The position numbers were made by a program, and so were the translations under genes. Below the pieces are notes generated by a model that worked only from the letters and a program-made list of their open reading frames with translations, was not told the DNA's origin and did not search any database. Positions 9,065 through 19,900 of a DNA stretch of 64,000 nt are shown here, piece by piece (position 1 is the stretch's first letter; each line of letters begins with the position of its first letter). This DNA comes from Planctomycetota bacterium (lineage in GTDB: Bacteria > Planctomycetota > Planctomycetia > Pirellulales > Pirellulaceae). Where the stretch lies: the NCBI GenBank assembly GCA_024277285.1, contig JAJRVM010000074.1, positions 16,253-80,252 on the forward strand, written 5' to 3'.

Positions 9065-9283
9065 ATGGGGAACTCGCCAAAAGACGACTCGCCACGCAGT
9101 GGAGACGGAAAACCATCGTTGCGCCGCACCGGCCCCAACATCTGGGTGCTCTTGCTGATTGTTGGAGTCATGGCCGTCGTGTTGGCGACGATCCAGAACG
9201 AGCGCAGCCGATCTGTCATTCAATACTCGTTCTTTCTCGACCAGATCCGTTCCGGCAATATCGCATCGGTACAATTGGGCTAG
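9065..9283 (+). pseudogene. ftsH: N-terminal part of FtsH, ended by an in-frame TAG
   Basis: A 72-residue reading frame with a charged N-terminus and one transmembrane helix (about 24-42), then the start of the FtsH extracytoplasmic domain (FFLDQIRSGNIASVQL). It stops at TAG (9281-9283). The same frame continues without another stop through 9284-9502 into the FtsH ORF, and the intervening codons read like the rest of the periplasmic domain (FRVVLPRDSQTRGALTELL). A ribosome-binding site (GAAGGACGGTA) precedes the ATG. A single base change (such as CAG to TAG) would explain the break. Confidence 0.75.
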
Positions 9284-9496
9284 ACGGAAGCAACCGGGCA
9301 ATTCAAGAATGAGCCCGACAAACCGCCGACGATTGGTGCCGATGGCAAGAAGGAGGAGGAGGAGGAGGAGGAGGGAGTCAAACTGAACAAACAGTTCCGG
9401 GTCGTCTTACCGCGCGACAGCCAAACTCGCGGCGCCCTGACGGAGCTGCTTGATCAGAAGAAGGTCCCGTATGGGAATGAACCGCCAAGCAACGCC

Positions 9497-11023
9497 TTGC
9501 TGATGTTTTACATGGCGGTACTACTGGTCCCACTGGTCCTTTTCGGTTTCTTCTGGTTTTCCTATCGACGTTCGCGCGACCAGATGATGGGAGGGGGCTT
9601 TCTTTCCGGTTTCAGCAAGAGTCCGGCCAAGCTGTATGAAGCCGTGCAGCAACCGATCACATTCGCAGATGTCGCGGGACTCGATGGCGTCAAGGCCGAC
9701 CTGATGGAGATCGTCGAATACTTGCGCAGCCCGGCCAAGTTTCAGCGACTTGGAGGGCGCGTCCCCAAAGGTGTTTTGCTCAACGGCCCGCCCGGCACCG
9801 GCAAGACGCTGTTGGCGCGCGCGGTGGCTGGCGAAGCGAGCGTCCCGTTCTACTCGGTTAACGGCTCCGAGTTCATTCAGATGTTCGTCGGCGTGGGCGC
9901 CAGTCGCGTGCGGGACCTTTTCAAGACCGCCAAAGAAAACTCGCCCTCGATCATATTCATCGATGAGATCGACGCGGTCGGTCGCCAACGAGGTGCTGGG
10001 CTGGGTGGTGGTCACGACGAACGGGAACAGACGTTGAACCAGATCCTGAGTGAAATGGACGGTTTTTCGCCCAACGATTCTGCGATCGTGCTCGCGTCGA
10101 CGAATCGGCCCGATGTGCTGGACCCTGCCCTGCTGCGTCCCGGACGATTCGACCGGCATGTGACGGTCGATCGCCCCACACTCAAAGGCCGCACGGAGAT
10201 CTTTCAAGTCCACGTACGCGACGTCCCACTGTCCGACGATGTGGACCTGACACGATTAGCGGCCGCCACGGTCGGGCTAACCGGTGCTGATATTCGCAAC
10301 ATCGTCAACGAAGCGGCACTCTGGGCGGCGCGTCAGGACAAGAACAAAGTCGCCATGTCCGACTTTGATTACGCGCGCGACAAAATCCTGATGGGCGCCA
10401 AACGCGAAGAAGTTCTGTCAGACAACGAAAAGGAAAAAACCGCCTATCACGAAGCCGGTCACACACTCTCCGCCTGGCTTTCCTCAGGTGCTCATCGCGT
10501 CCATAAGGTAACCATCATTCCCCGCGGACGATCGCTCGGCGCTACGCATACCTTCCCGTTGGAAGATCGACTAAGTATGTCCCAGCATGAGCTGCGTGAC
10601 CAGTTGGTCGTTTCGTTAGGTGGCCGCGCCGCCGAACAGTTAATCTATAACGAGCTGACTGCCGGCGCGGAAAACGATCTCGAACGAGCCACCGGTATCG
10701 CGCGACGCATGGTCACGCATTGGGGGATGAGCGAACGACTGGGACCGGTCAGCTATAAGACAACGCAAGAGGATCCATTCCTCGGCCGCGAACTGCACCG
10801 CCAGCGTGTTTTCAGCGAACATACCATGGAGTTGATCGACGAAGAGGTCGCACGCATCTTACACGAGGCGTCCCAAGCGGCCGACAAGATCCTTAGCGAA
10901 AATCGCGAGAAACTGGAAGCACTGACCAAAGCGCTGCTGGAATCGGAAGAGCTGAATGAACAGGAAATTCGCGCCGTGATCGGCCCGTCCGTGCATGAAG
11001 AACCGGACGCGCACAAGAACTAA
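9497..11023 (+). CDS. ftsH: ATP-dependent zinc metalloprotease FtsH, main open frame
   Basis: Membrane-bound AAA+ protease that degrades misfolded membrane proteins and regulatory substrates. This frame holds the second transmembrane helix, the AAA module with Walker A GPPGTGKT and Walker [10 protein letters not shown], the arginine-finger region RPGRFDRH, and the zinc-protease motif HEAGH followed by the C-terminal helical part. All catalytic elements are intact. The frame opens at TTG 9497 or ATG 9503, just before the second helix, with no good ribosome-binding site. It lies in the same frame as the fragment at 9065-9283 and is separated from it only by one TAG. The full gene would cover 652 codons, the normal size for FtsH. 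Whether a functional protease is made depends on readthrough, reinitiation, or the TAG being an error. Confidence 0.92.
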   Translation: MLMFYMAVLLVPLVLFGFFWFSYRRSRDQMMGGGFLSGFSKSPAKLYEAVQQPITFADVAGLDGVKADLMEIVEYLRSPAKFQRLGGRVPKGVLLNGPPGTGKTLLARAVAGEASVPFYSVNGSEFIQMFVGVGASRVRDLFKTAKENSPSIIFIDEIDAVGRQRGAGLGGGHDEREQTLNQILSEMDGFSPNDSAIVLASTNRPDVLDPALLRPGRFDRHVTVDRPTLKGRTEIFQVHVRDVPLSDDVDLTRLAAATVGLTGADIRNIVNEAALWAARQDKNKVAMSDFDYARDKILMGAKREEVLSDNEKEKTAYHEAGHTLSAWLSSGAHRVHKVTIIPRGRSLGATHTFPLEDRLSMSQHELRDQLVVSLGGRAAEQLIYNELTAGAENDLERATGIARRMVTHWGMSERLGPVSYKTTQEDPFLGRELHRQRVFSEHTMELIDEEVARILHEASQAADKILSENREKLEALTKALLESEELNEQEIRAVIGPSVHEEPDAHKN

Positions 11024-11175
11024 GGGACCGTCAGATAGCAAATAGTGGTCGTCTGCGGACGCAATAAACACTCGGTTCTTGGCAGTTGGTCTGCCTACTC
11101 CGTTTTGTTCCGCACGCGTCTGCACAAGCAGACGAACGTGGGCATCCGCCGGGCCGTCGAGCGACCGGCGGCCTA

Positions 11176-11232
11176 TGTTCACAAACAGACACGGTGTTCA
11201 CAAACAGACACGGTGTTCACAAACAGACACGG
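11176..11232. repeat. 19-bp tandem repeat, three copies
   Basis: TGTTCACAAACAGACACGG is repeated at 11176-11194, 11195-11213 and 11214-11232 without change. The period is not a multiple of three, so the frame rotates across the copies. This argues that it is non-coding and that rsgA begins after it. Confidence 0.92.
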
Positions 11233-11240
11233 TGGTCCTC

Positions 11241-12389
11241 GTGGCGAAAAAACAGAAACGCAAGATCCGAGCTCAGTTTCGCAAGAAACATGACACGCGT
11301 ACTCGTGAACGTGACTTCACGCGCCAGTTTAATCGGGACGAGACCGAAGCGCACGACGACCTGGCACACAGCGAACGGGTCAGCGGCAAAGGTTCGTTGA
11401 CCCGAAAACGAACCGTGTTCGGCACGGCAACCACCGCTGACGATGCGGGGCATAGTGTCGAATTTGACGTTGATATGGATGCTTGTCAGCGTGGGCGTGT
11501 GCTGAGCGTTCATGGCCTGGGCAATATGGTCCGTGCGCGCGACGGCACCGTCTACCGCTGTGCGATGCGTGGCCTTTTGAAGTCTTTGAGTACCGATCAG
11601 CGGCATGTTGTTGCGGCCGGTGACCTGGTCTGGTTCCGCCTTACGAGTGACTCTGAAAACCTGCGTGAAGGCATCATTGAACGTGTCGACCCGCGCCGTG
11701 GTGTCTTGAGCCGCACGAGTCGCGGCCGACAACATGTGATCGTGGCCAACGTCGATCAGTTGCTGATCGTCACGAGCGCCGCTGAGCCGATCATTAAGCC
11801 CCACCTAATCGATCGCATGCTGGTGACGGCGGAAAAGGCCGGTATCCCTCCGATCATCTGCATCAACAAGGTCGATTTGATCGACCCAGTCGACTTGCAA
11901 CCACTGGTCGGCGTCTACGGCCAAATGGGTTACCGCGTGTTGCTGCTGTCGGCAACCACTGGTTTTGGTATGGACCGGCTACGCGCCGTTATCCGTGACA
12001 AGGAGTGCGTGTTGTCGGGACAAAGCGGAGTCGGCAAGTCATCGATGCTCAACGCCATCGAACCCGGCTTGGAATTGCGAGTGCGCACTGTCAGCTCCGA
12101 ATCGCAAAAAGGTCGGCACACAACCACGACCTCGCGTTTAATCCCACTCGAATGCGGTGGCTATGTCGTCGATACGCCCGGTATTCGCCAGTTCCAGCTG
12201 TGGGATATTATCGCCGAGGAGGTAGCCGGATACTTTCGCGACCTGCGGCCGTACGTCAGCCATTGCCGTTTTCCTGATTGCACACATATTCACGAAGATG
12301 GTTGTGCCGTCAAAGACGCCGCCGCCGATGGGAAACTCGACGTACGCCGCTATGAAAGCTATTGCCACATGTTTCTTGGTGACGCCTGA
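11241..12389 (+). CDS. rsgA: Ribosome small subunit-dependent GTPase RsgA
   Basis: A circularly permuted GTPase that assists late maturation of the 30S subunit. An N-terminal basic tail is followed by an OB-fold (about 60-160). The GTPase motifs come in permuted order: NKVDL (about 209), P-loop [10 protein letters not shown] (about 257), DTPGIRQ (about 311). The zinc site [14 protein letters not shown] follows at about 340. I start it at GTG 11241 (VAKKQKRK), just after the 19-bp repeat, because a longer reading would translate the repeat in rotating frames. The product of 382 residues has normal length. No clear ribosome-binding site is visible. Confidence 0.92.
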   Translation: MAKKQKRKIRAQFRKKHDTRTRERDFTRQFNRDETEAHDDLAHSERVSGKGSLTRKRTVFGTATTADDAGHSVEFDVDMDACQRGRVLSVHGLGNMVRARDGTVYRCAMRGLLKSLSTDQRHVVAAGDLVWFRLTSDSENLREGIIERVDPRRGVLSRTSRGRQHVIVANVDQLLIVTSAAEPIIKPHLIDRMLVTAEKAGIPPIICINKVDLIDPVDLQPLVGVYGQMGYRVLLLSATTGFGMDRLRAVIRDKECVLSGQSGVGKSSMLNAIEPGLELRVRTVSSESQKGRHTTTTSRLIPLECGGYVVDTPGIRQFQLWDIIAEEVAGYFRDLRPYVSHCRFPDCTHIHEDGCAVKDAAADGKLDVRRYESYCHMFLGDA

Positions 12390-12390
12390 A

Positions 12391-12435
12391 TTCCCCAGTG
12401 CGTCGTTCCCCAGTGCGTCGTTCCCCAGTGCGTCG
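12391..12435. repeat. 15-bp tandem repeat, three copies
   Basis: TTCCCCAGTGCGTCG three times in a row, starting right after the rsgA stop codon. A fourth, degenerate copy follows. Confidence 0.92.
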
Positions 12436-12448
12436 TTCCGATGCGTCA

Positions 12449-12612
12449 CTACTGCCAGGGTACGGCGCCGCCCCGTTGCACTTGCTGGCGCAGGGCTGCG
12501 GTAAGCTCGCGAAACGCTTTGCGTTGTGTGACAGCGACGTCGTTCTCCTCGCGCGGATCGGTGCTCAGTTGGAACAACTCCAACGGTGCGAAGGGACTGT
12601 TGCGCAAGGTTG
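12449..12612 (-). pseudogene. Sulfatase C-terminal fragment
   Basis: On the - strand the segment encodes about 54 residues resembling the end of a sulfatase (APLELFQLSTDPREENDVA, then AFRELTAALRQQVQRGG). This matches the usual 'LELYDLxxDPxExxNLA' ending of planctomycete sulfatases. The frame continues upstream into repeat sequence that has no sulfatase similarity. The rest of the gene is absent, so it was cut at the edge of the flanking repeat. Confidence 0.55.
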
Positions 12613-12945
12613 GGGAGTTAGCAGATGCGGTTAACCGCAATCCCAGAGGAGTATCCGGAAAAAGCGGGGTTGAATACCGGACATCATGTGTTGGGATAGT
12701 ACGCTTGCATGACGCATTGTGAGTGCAGAGGACTTTTTCAGGATGCTCTGGCGGGATGCGCGCTGAACGGTGGCGTTCCAGCGCGCACGCCGCCGCCGCT
12801 GACGGAAGCGTAAGGAAGCCGTCACACTGACTCAAACCGTACCGCGATGCCACACGCGCGCTCGACGCGCCGCGGCTCTGGCGTAGCGGTTAAACGGCAA
12901 GGCACTCGCAAAAACAAGAATAGGTGATGAACCTGATCGGATGCT
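12605..12945 (+). repeat. Long dispersed repeat, left copy (A)
   Basis: Matches the reverse complement of 41178-41672 with high identity. The shared left end is GGTTGGGG, then GCAGATGCGGTTAACCGCAATCC; the right end is AGAATAGGTGATGAACCTGATCG. Copy A lacks about 115 bp present in the right copy, so it is a deletion derivative (or the right copy has an insertion). It encodes no transposase. One short frame common to both copies (read MRLTAIPEE... in the right copy) is closed by a TAG in this copy. Confidence 0.82.
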
Positions 12946-13124
12946 ACTGGCCTGGAACGGATCCACGTCTTGCTTGATGCGGCCTCGCGGTGTCTGGGTG
13001 CGGCACACCCCATTCTGCGCTCACCTGTTTCTGCACGTGTTCTGGACGGCGGTATGGGCTACAATAACGGTTCCTCCCCTAGCCGACTCGCACTCCGAAC
13101 CTCTATTGATGTGGAGCAAGCACT

Positions 13125-15527
13125 ATGCTCGCATGCGACAACGGATCCGTTTGCACGATTTCATGCGCGCTGGCCGCGTCACGGTCGCTCGCCAGAGCAG
13201 GTCGGGTACTTCGCCTGACTATCTTCCTCATGTTGACCATGGCCGGTGGATTGTTGGTGGCGTCGGAACTCGCACAGCAGGAGGGGTCCGAGCCAGTCGC
13301 GGGTGTGAAACTCGAGACGATCCACCAGGTGCTCGATCGCGCGGAGCGATTAGCCGAACGTTTGCGACCTTCAGCCGAAACGGCTCATCTGCAGCCTCTA
13401 GTCGCCGAGCTCGCCAGGCTGCGCGCCGAAGAAGAGGCAATGCGCACGGCGTCTCCGAAGACCGATACACAACAGCGCGACTTGCATATGCGCGCACACA
13501 AGCTGGCGCGTCGGATCGCGTTCTGCAACCCGCAGTTGCAATTCGATAAACTGCTGTTCATCAAGCGGCACGACTCCGTCGGCGTGTTCCATATGTGCGA
13601 CCAGTACTATGGATGTAACGCCAAGCCGGGCGGCGGGCTGTTTGTGATCGAGGGATTGCTAAGTGAGCATCCGCGGGTCACGAATCTGCTGCAAAACTCC
13701 GTCGTGCAGAACGGTCGGCTGAAGGGTCGCAAGCTCGAAGGTGGTGCGTTCCTGTCCCCGGAGCTATCGTTCGACGGCCAAACGATTTTGTTCGCTTACA
13801 GCGAGGCGAAAGCATGGGCGAAATACCAAGGCAAAGAGGCCTATGAATGGCTGCCTGAATACTGTTATCACATTTTCAAATGTAATGCGGACGGTAGCGA
13901 TCTGCGTCAGCTGACCGATGGTGCCTGGGACGATTTCGACCCGTGTTTTTTGCCCAATGGCCGAATTGCGTTCATCACCGAGCGGCGTGGCGGCTACTTG
14001 CGTTGTGGTCGTCATTGTCCGGTCTATACGCTGCATAGCATGGCGGCCGATGGCAGCGACATTATTCGGCTGAGCCATCACGAGACGCACGAATGGCATC
14101 CGAGCGTGACTAATGATGGCATGATCGTCTACACACGATGGGACTACGTCGACCGAGACACGAACATCGCGCACCACATCTGGACCTGCTATCCCGACGG
14201 GCGTGACCCGCGTTCGTTTCATGGCAACTATCCCGAAGAACGTGAAGCACGTCCTTGGATGGAGATGAATATCCGCGCCATACCGAATTCGGACAAATTC
14301 GTCGCCTGTGCCGGGGCACATCACGGTCATGAGTTCGGATCGTTGCTGCTGATCGACCCACGCCTGGAAGACGATGGCGCCATGTCACAACTCACTCGAT
14401 TGACACCCGAAGCACCCTTCCCTGAAGCGGAAGGAGGCAAGACGAAAGTACGTCAATATTCGGCCTATGGCACTCCTTGGCCACTCTCGGAAGAGGACTT
14501 CCTGTGCGTCTATGATCGCCAGGCCAAGAACCGCGGCATCTATTGGATCGATCGGTACGGCAACCGGGAGCTCCTTTATCGGGACCCGGACATTTCCTGT
14601 GTCAGCCCGATTCCGATGCGTGCGCGTCTCACGCCGCCTGTACTCCCTGACCAGACGGTGCAAACCAAGCTGGCGCGACAGGCGGTATCGAACATTCCAT
14701 CGGCGACCATCGGTGTTGTTAATGTTTACGACAGTGATTTCAACTGGCCCGAAGACACGCGCGTGACCGCGCTGCGCGTGATCCAAGTGCTTCCCAAGAC
14801 CACACCAGCTCCGAACATACCTCGCATCGGCGTTGCTCAACAAACCAACGCGCGCGCCGTTCTCGGGACAGTACCGGTCGAACCGGACGGCAGCGTTTAT
14901 TTCGAGGCCCCCGCAGGCAAGGAAATCTATTTCCAGGCGCTCGACGAACGTGCCATGGCGATCCAATCGATGCGCAGCGGCACTTACCTGCACCCGGGCG
15001 AGCAGCTTACGTGCCAGGGTTGCCACGAACGTAAACGAAGGACGCCAGCACGTCTTGCGAATGCGCCGCTCGCCATGCAGCGCGCTCCATCACGCATCTT
15101 GCCCGAAGTTGAGGGTTCGAACCCGTTCAATTACGTTCGGCTGGTGCAAGACGTGCTCGATCGTAACTGCGTCGATTGCCACACGCGCCGCAACGCAATC
15201 GATCTGACCGGAATCATCGAGGGGCCACACGGCTGGACTCGCTCGTATACCAACCTGGCCTCGAAATACGGGTTCTATTTTGACGTCACCAACGGTTCGA
15301 TCCACTCAGGCGTTCATGGCGGAGCACGGACGATTCCCGGACGCTTTGGCGCTCGCGCTGCCAAACTGCTGAGTTACCTTGATAAGAACCACTATGACGT
15401 CAACTTGTCAGAAGATGATTTTCACCGGCTCACTCTCTGGCTCGACTGCAACTCCGAGTTCTACGGCGCCTACGAACAACCGGCCGCGCAGTCACAAGGG
15501 ATTGTCGTTCGCCCTTCTATCGACTGA
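13125..15527 (+). CDS. Hydrazine synthase alpha-like diheme beta-propeller protein
   Basis: An exported protein of 800 residues with an N-terminal signal sequence (about 28-46). Residues about 140-440 form WD/PD40-type propeller blades (DGSDLRQLTDGAWDDFDPCFLPNG, in part; then HEWHPSVTNDGMIVY) and match the planctomycete family related to the middle domain of hydrazine synthase subunit alpha. The C-terminal part carries two c-type haem motifs, CQGCH (630-634) and CVDCH (682-686). A ribosome-binding site GGAG precedes ATG 13125 by nine bases. No hzsB or hzsC lies nearby, and such proteins occur widely in planctomycetes that do not perform anammox. I therefore claim only the family, with a likely role as a periplasmic redox protein. 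It opens the respiratory island. Confidence 0.75.
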   Translation: MLACDNGSVCTISCALAASRSLARAGRVLRLTIFLMLTMAGGLLVASELAQQEGSEPVAGVKLETIHQVLDRAERLAERLRPSAETAHLQPLVAELARLRAEEEAMRTASPKTDTQQRDLHMRAHKLARRIAFCNPQLQFDKLLFIKRHDSVGVFHMCDQYYGCNAKPGGGLFVIEGLLSEHPRVTNLLQNSVVQNGRLKGRKLEGGAFLSPELSFDGQTILFAYSEAKAWAKYQGKEAYEWLPEYCYHIFKCNADGSDLRQLTDGAWDDFDPCFLPNGRIAFITERRGGYLRCGRHCPVYTLHSMAADGSDIIRLSHHETHEWHPSVTNDGMIVYTRWDYVDRDTNIAHHIWTCYPDGRDPRSFHGNYPEEREARPWMEMNIRAIPNSDKFVACAGAHHGHEFGSLLLIDPRLEDDGAMSQLTRLTPEAPFPEAEGGKTKVRQYSAYGTPWPLSEEDFLCVYDRQAKNRGIYWIDRYGNRELLYRDPDISCVSPIPMRARLTPPVLPDQTVQTKLARQAVSNIPSATIGVVNVYDSDFNWPEDTRVTALRVIQVLPKTTPAPNIPRIGVAQQTNARAVLGTVPVEPDGSVYFEAPAGKEIYFQALDERAMAIQSMRSGTYLHPGEQLTCQGCHERKRRTPARLANAPLAMQRAPSRILPEVEGSNPFNYVRLVQDVLDRNCVDCHTRRNAIDLTGIIEGPHGWTRSYTNLASKYGFYFDVTNGSIHSGVHGGARTIPGRFGARAAKLLSYLDKNHYDVNLSEDDFHRLTLWLDCNSEFYGAYEQPAAQSQGIVVRPSID

Positions 15528-15653
15528 GAACGTGTTTTGAAAATGGTTCCCAATGCACAATCGGTTCGATTTCAACCTCTATTGTGGAGCAGAACCAAGC
15601 GATCTTCGGCTCCGTGCCGCTCCGCCGCGAATTCGAAAACACGTTCTGAGTCC
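15523..15653. mobile_element. MITE-like element with 20-bp inverted termini
   Basis: GACTGAGAACGTGTTTTGAA at 15523-15542 is the near-perfect reverse complement of 15633-15653 (one mismatch, one gap). The two arms enclose about 90 bp with no open frame. The left arm overlaps the stop codon of the preceding gene. It could be a miniature inverted-repeat element, or alternatively a long-stem transcript end. Confidence 0.45.
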
Positions 15654-16012
15654 GAGCGCTGCAGAAAAACCGTTACCGCGCACGACCATAGCCCGTAAAC
15701 GGTCGTCGTTCTACCGCCCCTTGCTCCCTCTGCAAAGACAACGGCCGGCACTGCAATTCGCCCGCGAACGACATGGCGAGATCTCGTCATGGCAGCGCGG
15801 CAGGTTTCTCAGCGCGACTGCGGCGCAAGCGATCGGAAGCTCAAACAAGGCGTCTCCCAAGAAAATCGGAATAAAGGATAAAAATGTCTTGATATCCTGT
15901 TAGCGTTCGGGTAGATTGCTTGCACATTGGTCAGATACTGGCATGCACAGTGCTTTCTCGGTGCCGCCAGATAACTCCTACACAAGCTCGGCCCCGAAAA
16001 ACGAGGTTGACT
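15528..16012. other. Intergenic region upstream of the nar cluster
   Basis: About 485 bp without a supported gene. The first part is the MITE-like element. The remainder (15654-16012) is the likely promoter region of the nar operon, but I see no convincing FNR-type palindrome or clear -35/-10 pair. Confidence 0.4.
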
Positions 16013-16930
16013 ATGGGTCACGCAGATAGTGTGTCTCTTGGGCGGTTCCCTAGGCGCTGCGGCGCCCGCTGGCGGGTGACCACATTAGCCGCGCCGCGCC
16101 GCTGGACCGGCTGGGCCATCGGCCTGATGGTCGGGTTTTCGCTGGCAGTCCCGCGTGGCTTTACCCAGCAGGACACGGTCGATTTCTTTCGCGACCGGTG
16201 CACCAGCTGCCACACCATTGGGGGCGGTGCGCGTACGGGTCCCGACTTGAAGGACGTAACCAAGCGGCAGGAACGCGCGTGGTTAGTCAAGTTCATCATG
16301 AACCCACAGGCGGTCATCAGCAGTGGCGACCCCTATGCGCAGCAGATTCTGGAATCAGCGCGCGGCGTGGTCATGGCGCCGATTCCCGGGATGACCCAGC
16401 AACGCGCCGAGCGACTACTGGACCTGATCGAAGCAGAATCGCTACTCGAAGAGTCGCAATTCAAGGGAATTCAGGTCTCCAACACGCCTTTCACATCCCA
16501 AGACCGCCAGCTTGGCCGCGACTATTTCTTTGGCTACGCCCAGTTGGAAAATGGTGCTCCGCCATGCCTCTCGTGTCACAGCATTCGCGGTACCTCGGCG
16601 CTCGGGGGTGGGCAACTAGGGCCGGAGATGACGAAGGTCTACGAGCGGCTCAACGGTCGTGACGCTCTGAGTGGTTGGTTAGCCGCCCCGGCGACCGCAA
16701 CGATGCAACCGTTGTTTCAAAAGCACTCGTTAACGAGCGAAGAGATTCACGCGTTGGTGGCCTTTTTCGCGGACGCCGCTCCCCAGGAAGAATCCGCTTC
16801 GACGGCAAGTCGAATCGCATTCCTTTTGTTGGGGTTGGCTGGCGCGGCAGGCTTGATTTTCGCATGCGACGCGATTTGGAAATACCGATTTCACAGTGTC
16901 CGCCGCAATCTGGTAGACACCACCCCGTAG
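16013..16930 (+). CDS. Membrane-anchored diheme cytochrome c (NarC-like)
   Basis: Predicted periplasmic electron carrier of 305 residues. The N-terminal signal region precedes two class I cytochrome c domains with haem motifs CTSCH (63-67) and CLSCH (185-189); possible Met ligands follow each. A single C-terminal transmembrane helix (about 265-290) anchors it. I choose ATG 16013 because a GAGG site lies just upstream and the longer reading adds an unrelated tail. The stop TAG lies 11 bases before narG, so the two are co-transcribed. Thermus nar operons also begin with a diheme cytochrome (NarC), which suggests the same role: linking the membrane nitrate reductase to periplasmic cytochrome c. 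Confidence 0.85.
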   Translation: MGHADSVSLGRFPRRCGARWRVTTLAAPRRWTGWAIGLMVGFSLAVPRGFTQQDTVDFFRDRCTSCHTIGGGARTGPDLKDVTKRQERAWLVKFIMNPQAVISSGDPYAQQILESARGVVMAPIPGMTQQRAERLLDLIEAESLLEESQFKGIQVSNTPFTSQDRQLGRDYFFGYAQLENGAPPCLSCHSIRGTSALGGGQLGPEMTKVYERLNGRDALSGWLAAPATATMQPLFQKHSLTSEEIHALVAFFADAAPQEESASTASRIAFLLLGLAGAAGLIFACDAIWKYRFHSVRRNLVDTTP

Positions 16931-16941
16931 CGAGGTCATTG

Positions 16942-19900
16942 ATGAGCACTCAGGACGCGATTGCCTGGATTCGGGACGAATTCGACCCTCAAGGTCGGCA
17001 GTGGGAAGAGTTTTATCGCAACCGCTGGCAGCACGACAAGGTGGTGCGCAGCACGCACGGCGTGAACTGCACGGGTGGGTGTACCTGGAACATTCATGTG
17101 AAGGACGGGATCGTCACCTGGGAAATGCAGGGACTCGATTATCCGTTACTCCAATCGGGGCTACCGCCTTACGAGCCACGTGGTTGCCAGCGCGGCATAT
17201 CTGCCAGTTGGTACATATACAGCCCGCTGCGCGTGAAGTACCCCTACATCCGCGGCGCGATGCTCGACTTGTGGCGTGAAGCGCGCGCCAATCATGACGA
17301 TCCGGTCGACGCATGGACCAGTATGGTTGAAAACGTCGAGTCCCGGCAACGCTGGCAGCAAGCGCGTGGTAAGGGCGGTTTTCGGCGCGCCGACTGGGAC
17401 ACCGTGCTCGAAATCATCGCTGCCTCGATGATCCACACGATCAAGAAACATGGCCCGGACCGAATTGCCGGCTTTTCACCGATCCCGGCAATGTCGATGA
17501 TCAGCTACGCATCCGGAGCGCGGTTGATGCAACTGGTCGGCGGTATATCGCTATCGTTTTACGATTGGTACTGTGACCTGCCTCCCGCATCGCCCGAAAC
17601 CTGGGGCGAACAGACGGACGTGCAGGAGAGTGCCGACTGGTACCACGCTAAGATGCTCGTGTCGATGGGTTCCAACGTCGGCATGACGCGAACCCCCGAT
17701 TGCCATTTCCTGGCCGAATCGCGCCATAACGGTACCAAGCTGTGGGTCTTTTCACCCGACTTCAACATGGTGGCCAAATACGCCGACGAATGGGTCGGGG
17801 TGAACACGGGTCAAGACGGTGCCTGGTGGATGGCCGTCAACCATGTGTTGCTGACAGAATTCCATCACCAGAAACCGACCGACTATTTCCTCGACTACAC
17901 GCGCAAATACACCGACGCACCGTTTCTGGTGCAATTGAAGCCGAGCAAGAGTGGCGTACTGCGTCCTGGCCAGCTGCTGCGTGCCGGTTCGCTCGACAAA
18001 TACGCGGGTGAAGAGCATGGCGAGTGGAAGTTCTTGATGTGGGACGAGTCGGCTGACGCCCCGAAGATGCCGATGGGAAGCAGCGGATTCCGCTGGGCAA
18101 CGAAGCCAGGCGACTGGAATCTCCTGCTTAAGGACGGCAAGGACGGTAGCGCGATCCAGCCGCGATTGAGCTTTCTCGAAACACACGATTCGGTCGAACA
18201 GGTTGAATTCGACGACTTTGGTGCGGGTAACGCCTGCATGCGTGGCATTCCGGTTAAGAAACTGACCACCGCCGACGGCGCGACCGTGCTGGTGACCACC
18301 GCGTACGACTTGCTCATGGGGCAATACGGCGTGAATCGTGGACTGGCTGGCCAGTATCCGGCGAATTACGACGATGCCGACGCCCCCTACACACCGGCAT
18401 GGAGCGAAAAGTACACCGGTATCGGACGTGACGTACTGCTCCGTTTTGCACGTGAATGGGGTACCACGGCCGAGCGGACTAACGGCAAATGCACGATCAT
18501 TATTGGTGCCGGGATCAACCATTGGTATCACGGTAACTTGATGTATCGTGCCGGGATTCACGCGTTGATGTTGTGCGGATGTGTCGGCGTTAACGGCGGC
18601 GGGTTGGCCCATTATGTCGGTCAGGAAAAACTCGCGCCGGCCGAATCGTGGGCGTCCATCGCGCTGGCCAAGGACTGGTATCCGCCATCGCGCGTCCAGA
18701 ACGCGCCAAGCTGGCACTATGTGCACACCGACCAATGGCGTTACGAAAAGGACTTTACCGACTATCACACGGTGCCCAAGAACGCTGCGGACGACACGAC
18801 GGCCAAGGGGCACACGATGGACATGCAAGTCCGCGCGGTGCGTCAAGGATGGTTGCCTTTCTATCCTCAGTTTCCTGAAAACCCGATCGAAGTGGTCAAG
18901 AGTGCACGTGCTGCCGGTGCGAATACGCCGGAACAAATCTCGGCCTGGATCGCCGAGCGTCTACAGAAGAAGGAAATGAAATTTTCCGTCGAGGATCCCG
19001 ACGCCGAAGAGAATTGGCCACGCGTCTGGTTCATTTGGCGTGGCAATGCCATCATGGCCAGTGCTAAAGGACATGAATACTTCCTGCGGCATTATCTGGG
19101 CACTCACGACAATGCCGTGGCCGAAGAACTGGCAAAAGACTCGGTCAAGGAAGTTGCGTGGCACGAACACGCACCGCAGGGAAAGATGGACCTGGTCGTC
19201 GACGTCAACTTCCGCATGGATACATCGGCGCTCTATTCCGATATCGTGCTGCCGGCCGCCACCTGGTACGAAAAGGCCGACTTGAACTCGACCGACATGC
19301 ACAGCTTTATTCATCCCCTCTCGCCGGCGGTTCCCGCCTGTTGGGAATCGAAGAGTGATTGGGCCAGTTTCAAGGCGGTTGCGAAAAAGTTTTCGGAACT
19401 GTCAGAGCGGCATTTTCCGGAACCGGTCGAGGACGTGATTGCCGCACCGTTGGCGCACGATTCGCCAGCCGAAATCGCCCAGCCCAACATGAAACAGTGG
19501 ATTCATGGGGAAACGGAGGCGATTCCCGGCAAGACGATGCCGGCATTCAAAGTGGTCTCACGCGACTATAAAAACGTCTATCGCCAGTACACGTCGTATG
19601 GACCGATGGTCCGAGCCAACGGGCTCGGCGCCCATGGCACTTCCTATCCAATCGCCGACGAGTATGACGAGTACATCAAGACGCACCCGTCCGTCACGTG
19701 GGGCGGAAACACCTACCCGTCGCTCGACCGCGACGAAGAGGTCTGCGATACGATACTCCACTTCGCCTCGGTCACCAACGGCGAATTCGCCTATCGATCG
19801 TATCAGGGTATGGAGAAAAAGACCGGCGTCCCGCTGGTCCATTTGGCCGAAAAAAATCGCGGCGTCCGCACCTCGTACAAGGATATTCAAAGCCAGCCGC

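Noticed and set aside
11079..11240. N-terminal extension of RsgA
   Set aside because: It would translate a 19-bp repeat in changing frames and has no similarity to RsgA; GTG 11241 gives the natural N-terminus.
3841..12435. CRISPR array
   Set aside because: The repeats are directly adjacent without spacers, short, and have no cas genes near them.
12941..13549. 202-residue + strand frame overlapping the start of the HzsA-like gene
   Set aside because: Arg/Ala-rich shadow in another frame; the HzsA-like frame has homology and a good ribosome-binding site.
15110..15130. tRNA-like GGTTCGAA motif
   Set aside because: It lies within the HzsA-like coding sequence and no cloverleaf can be built around it.
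13125..15527. True hydrazine synthase and an anammox organism
   Set aside because: No hzsB, hzsC or hydrazine dehydrogenase is present, and HzsA-type propellers are widespread in other planctomycetes.
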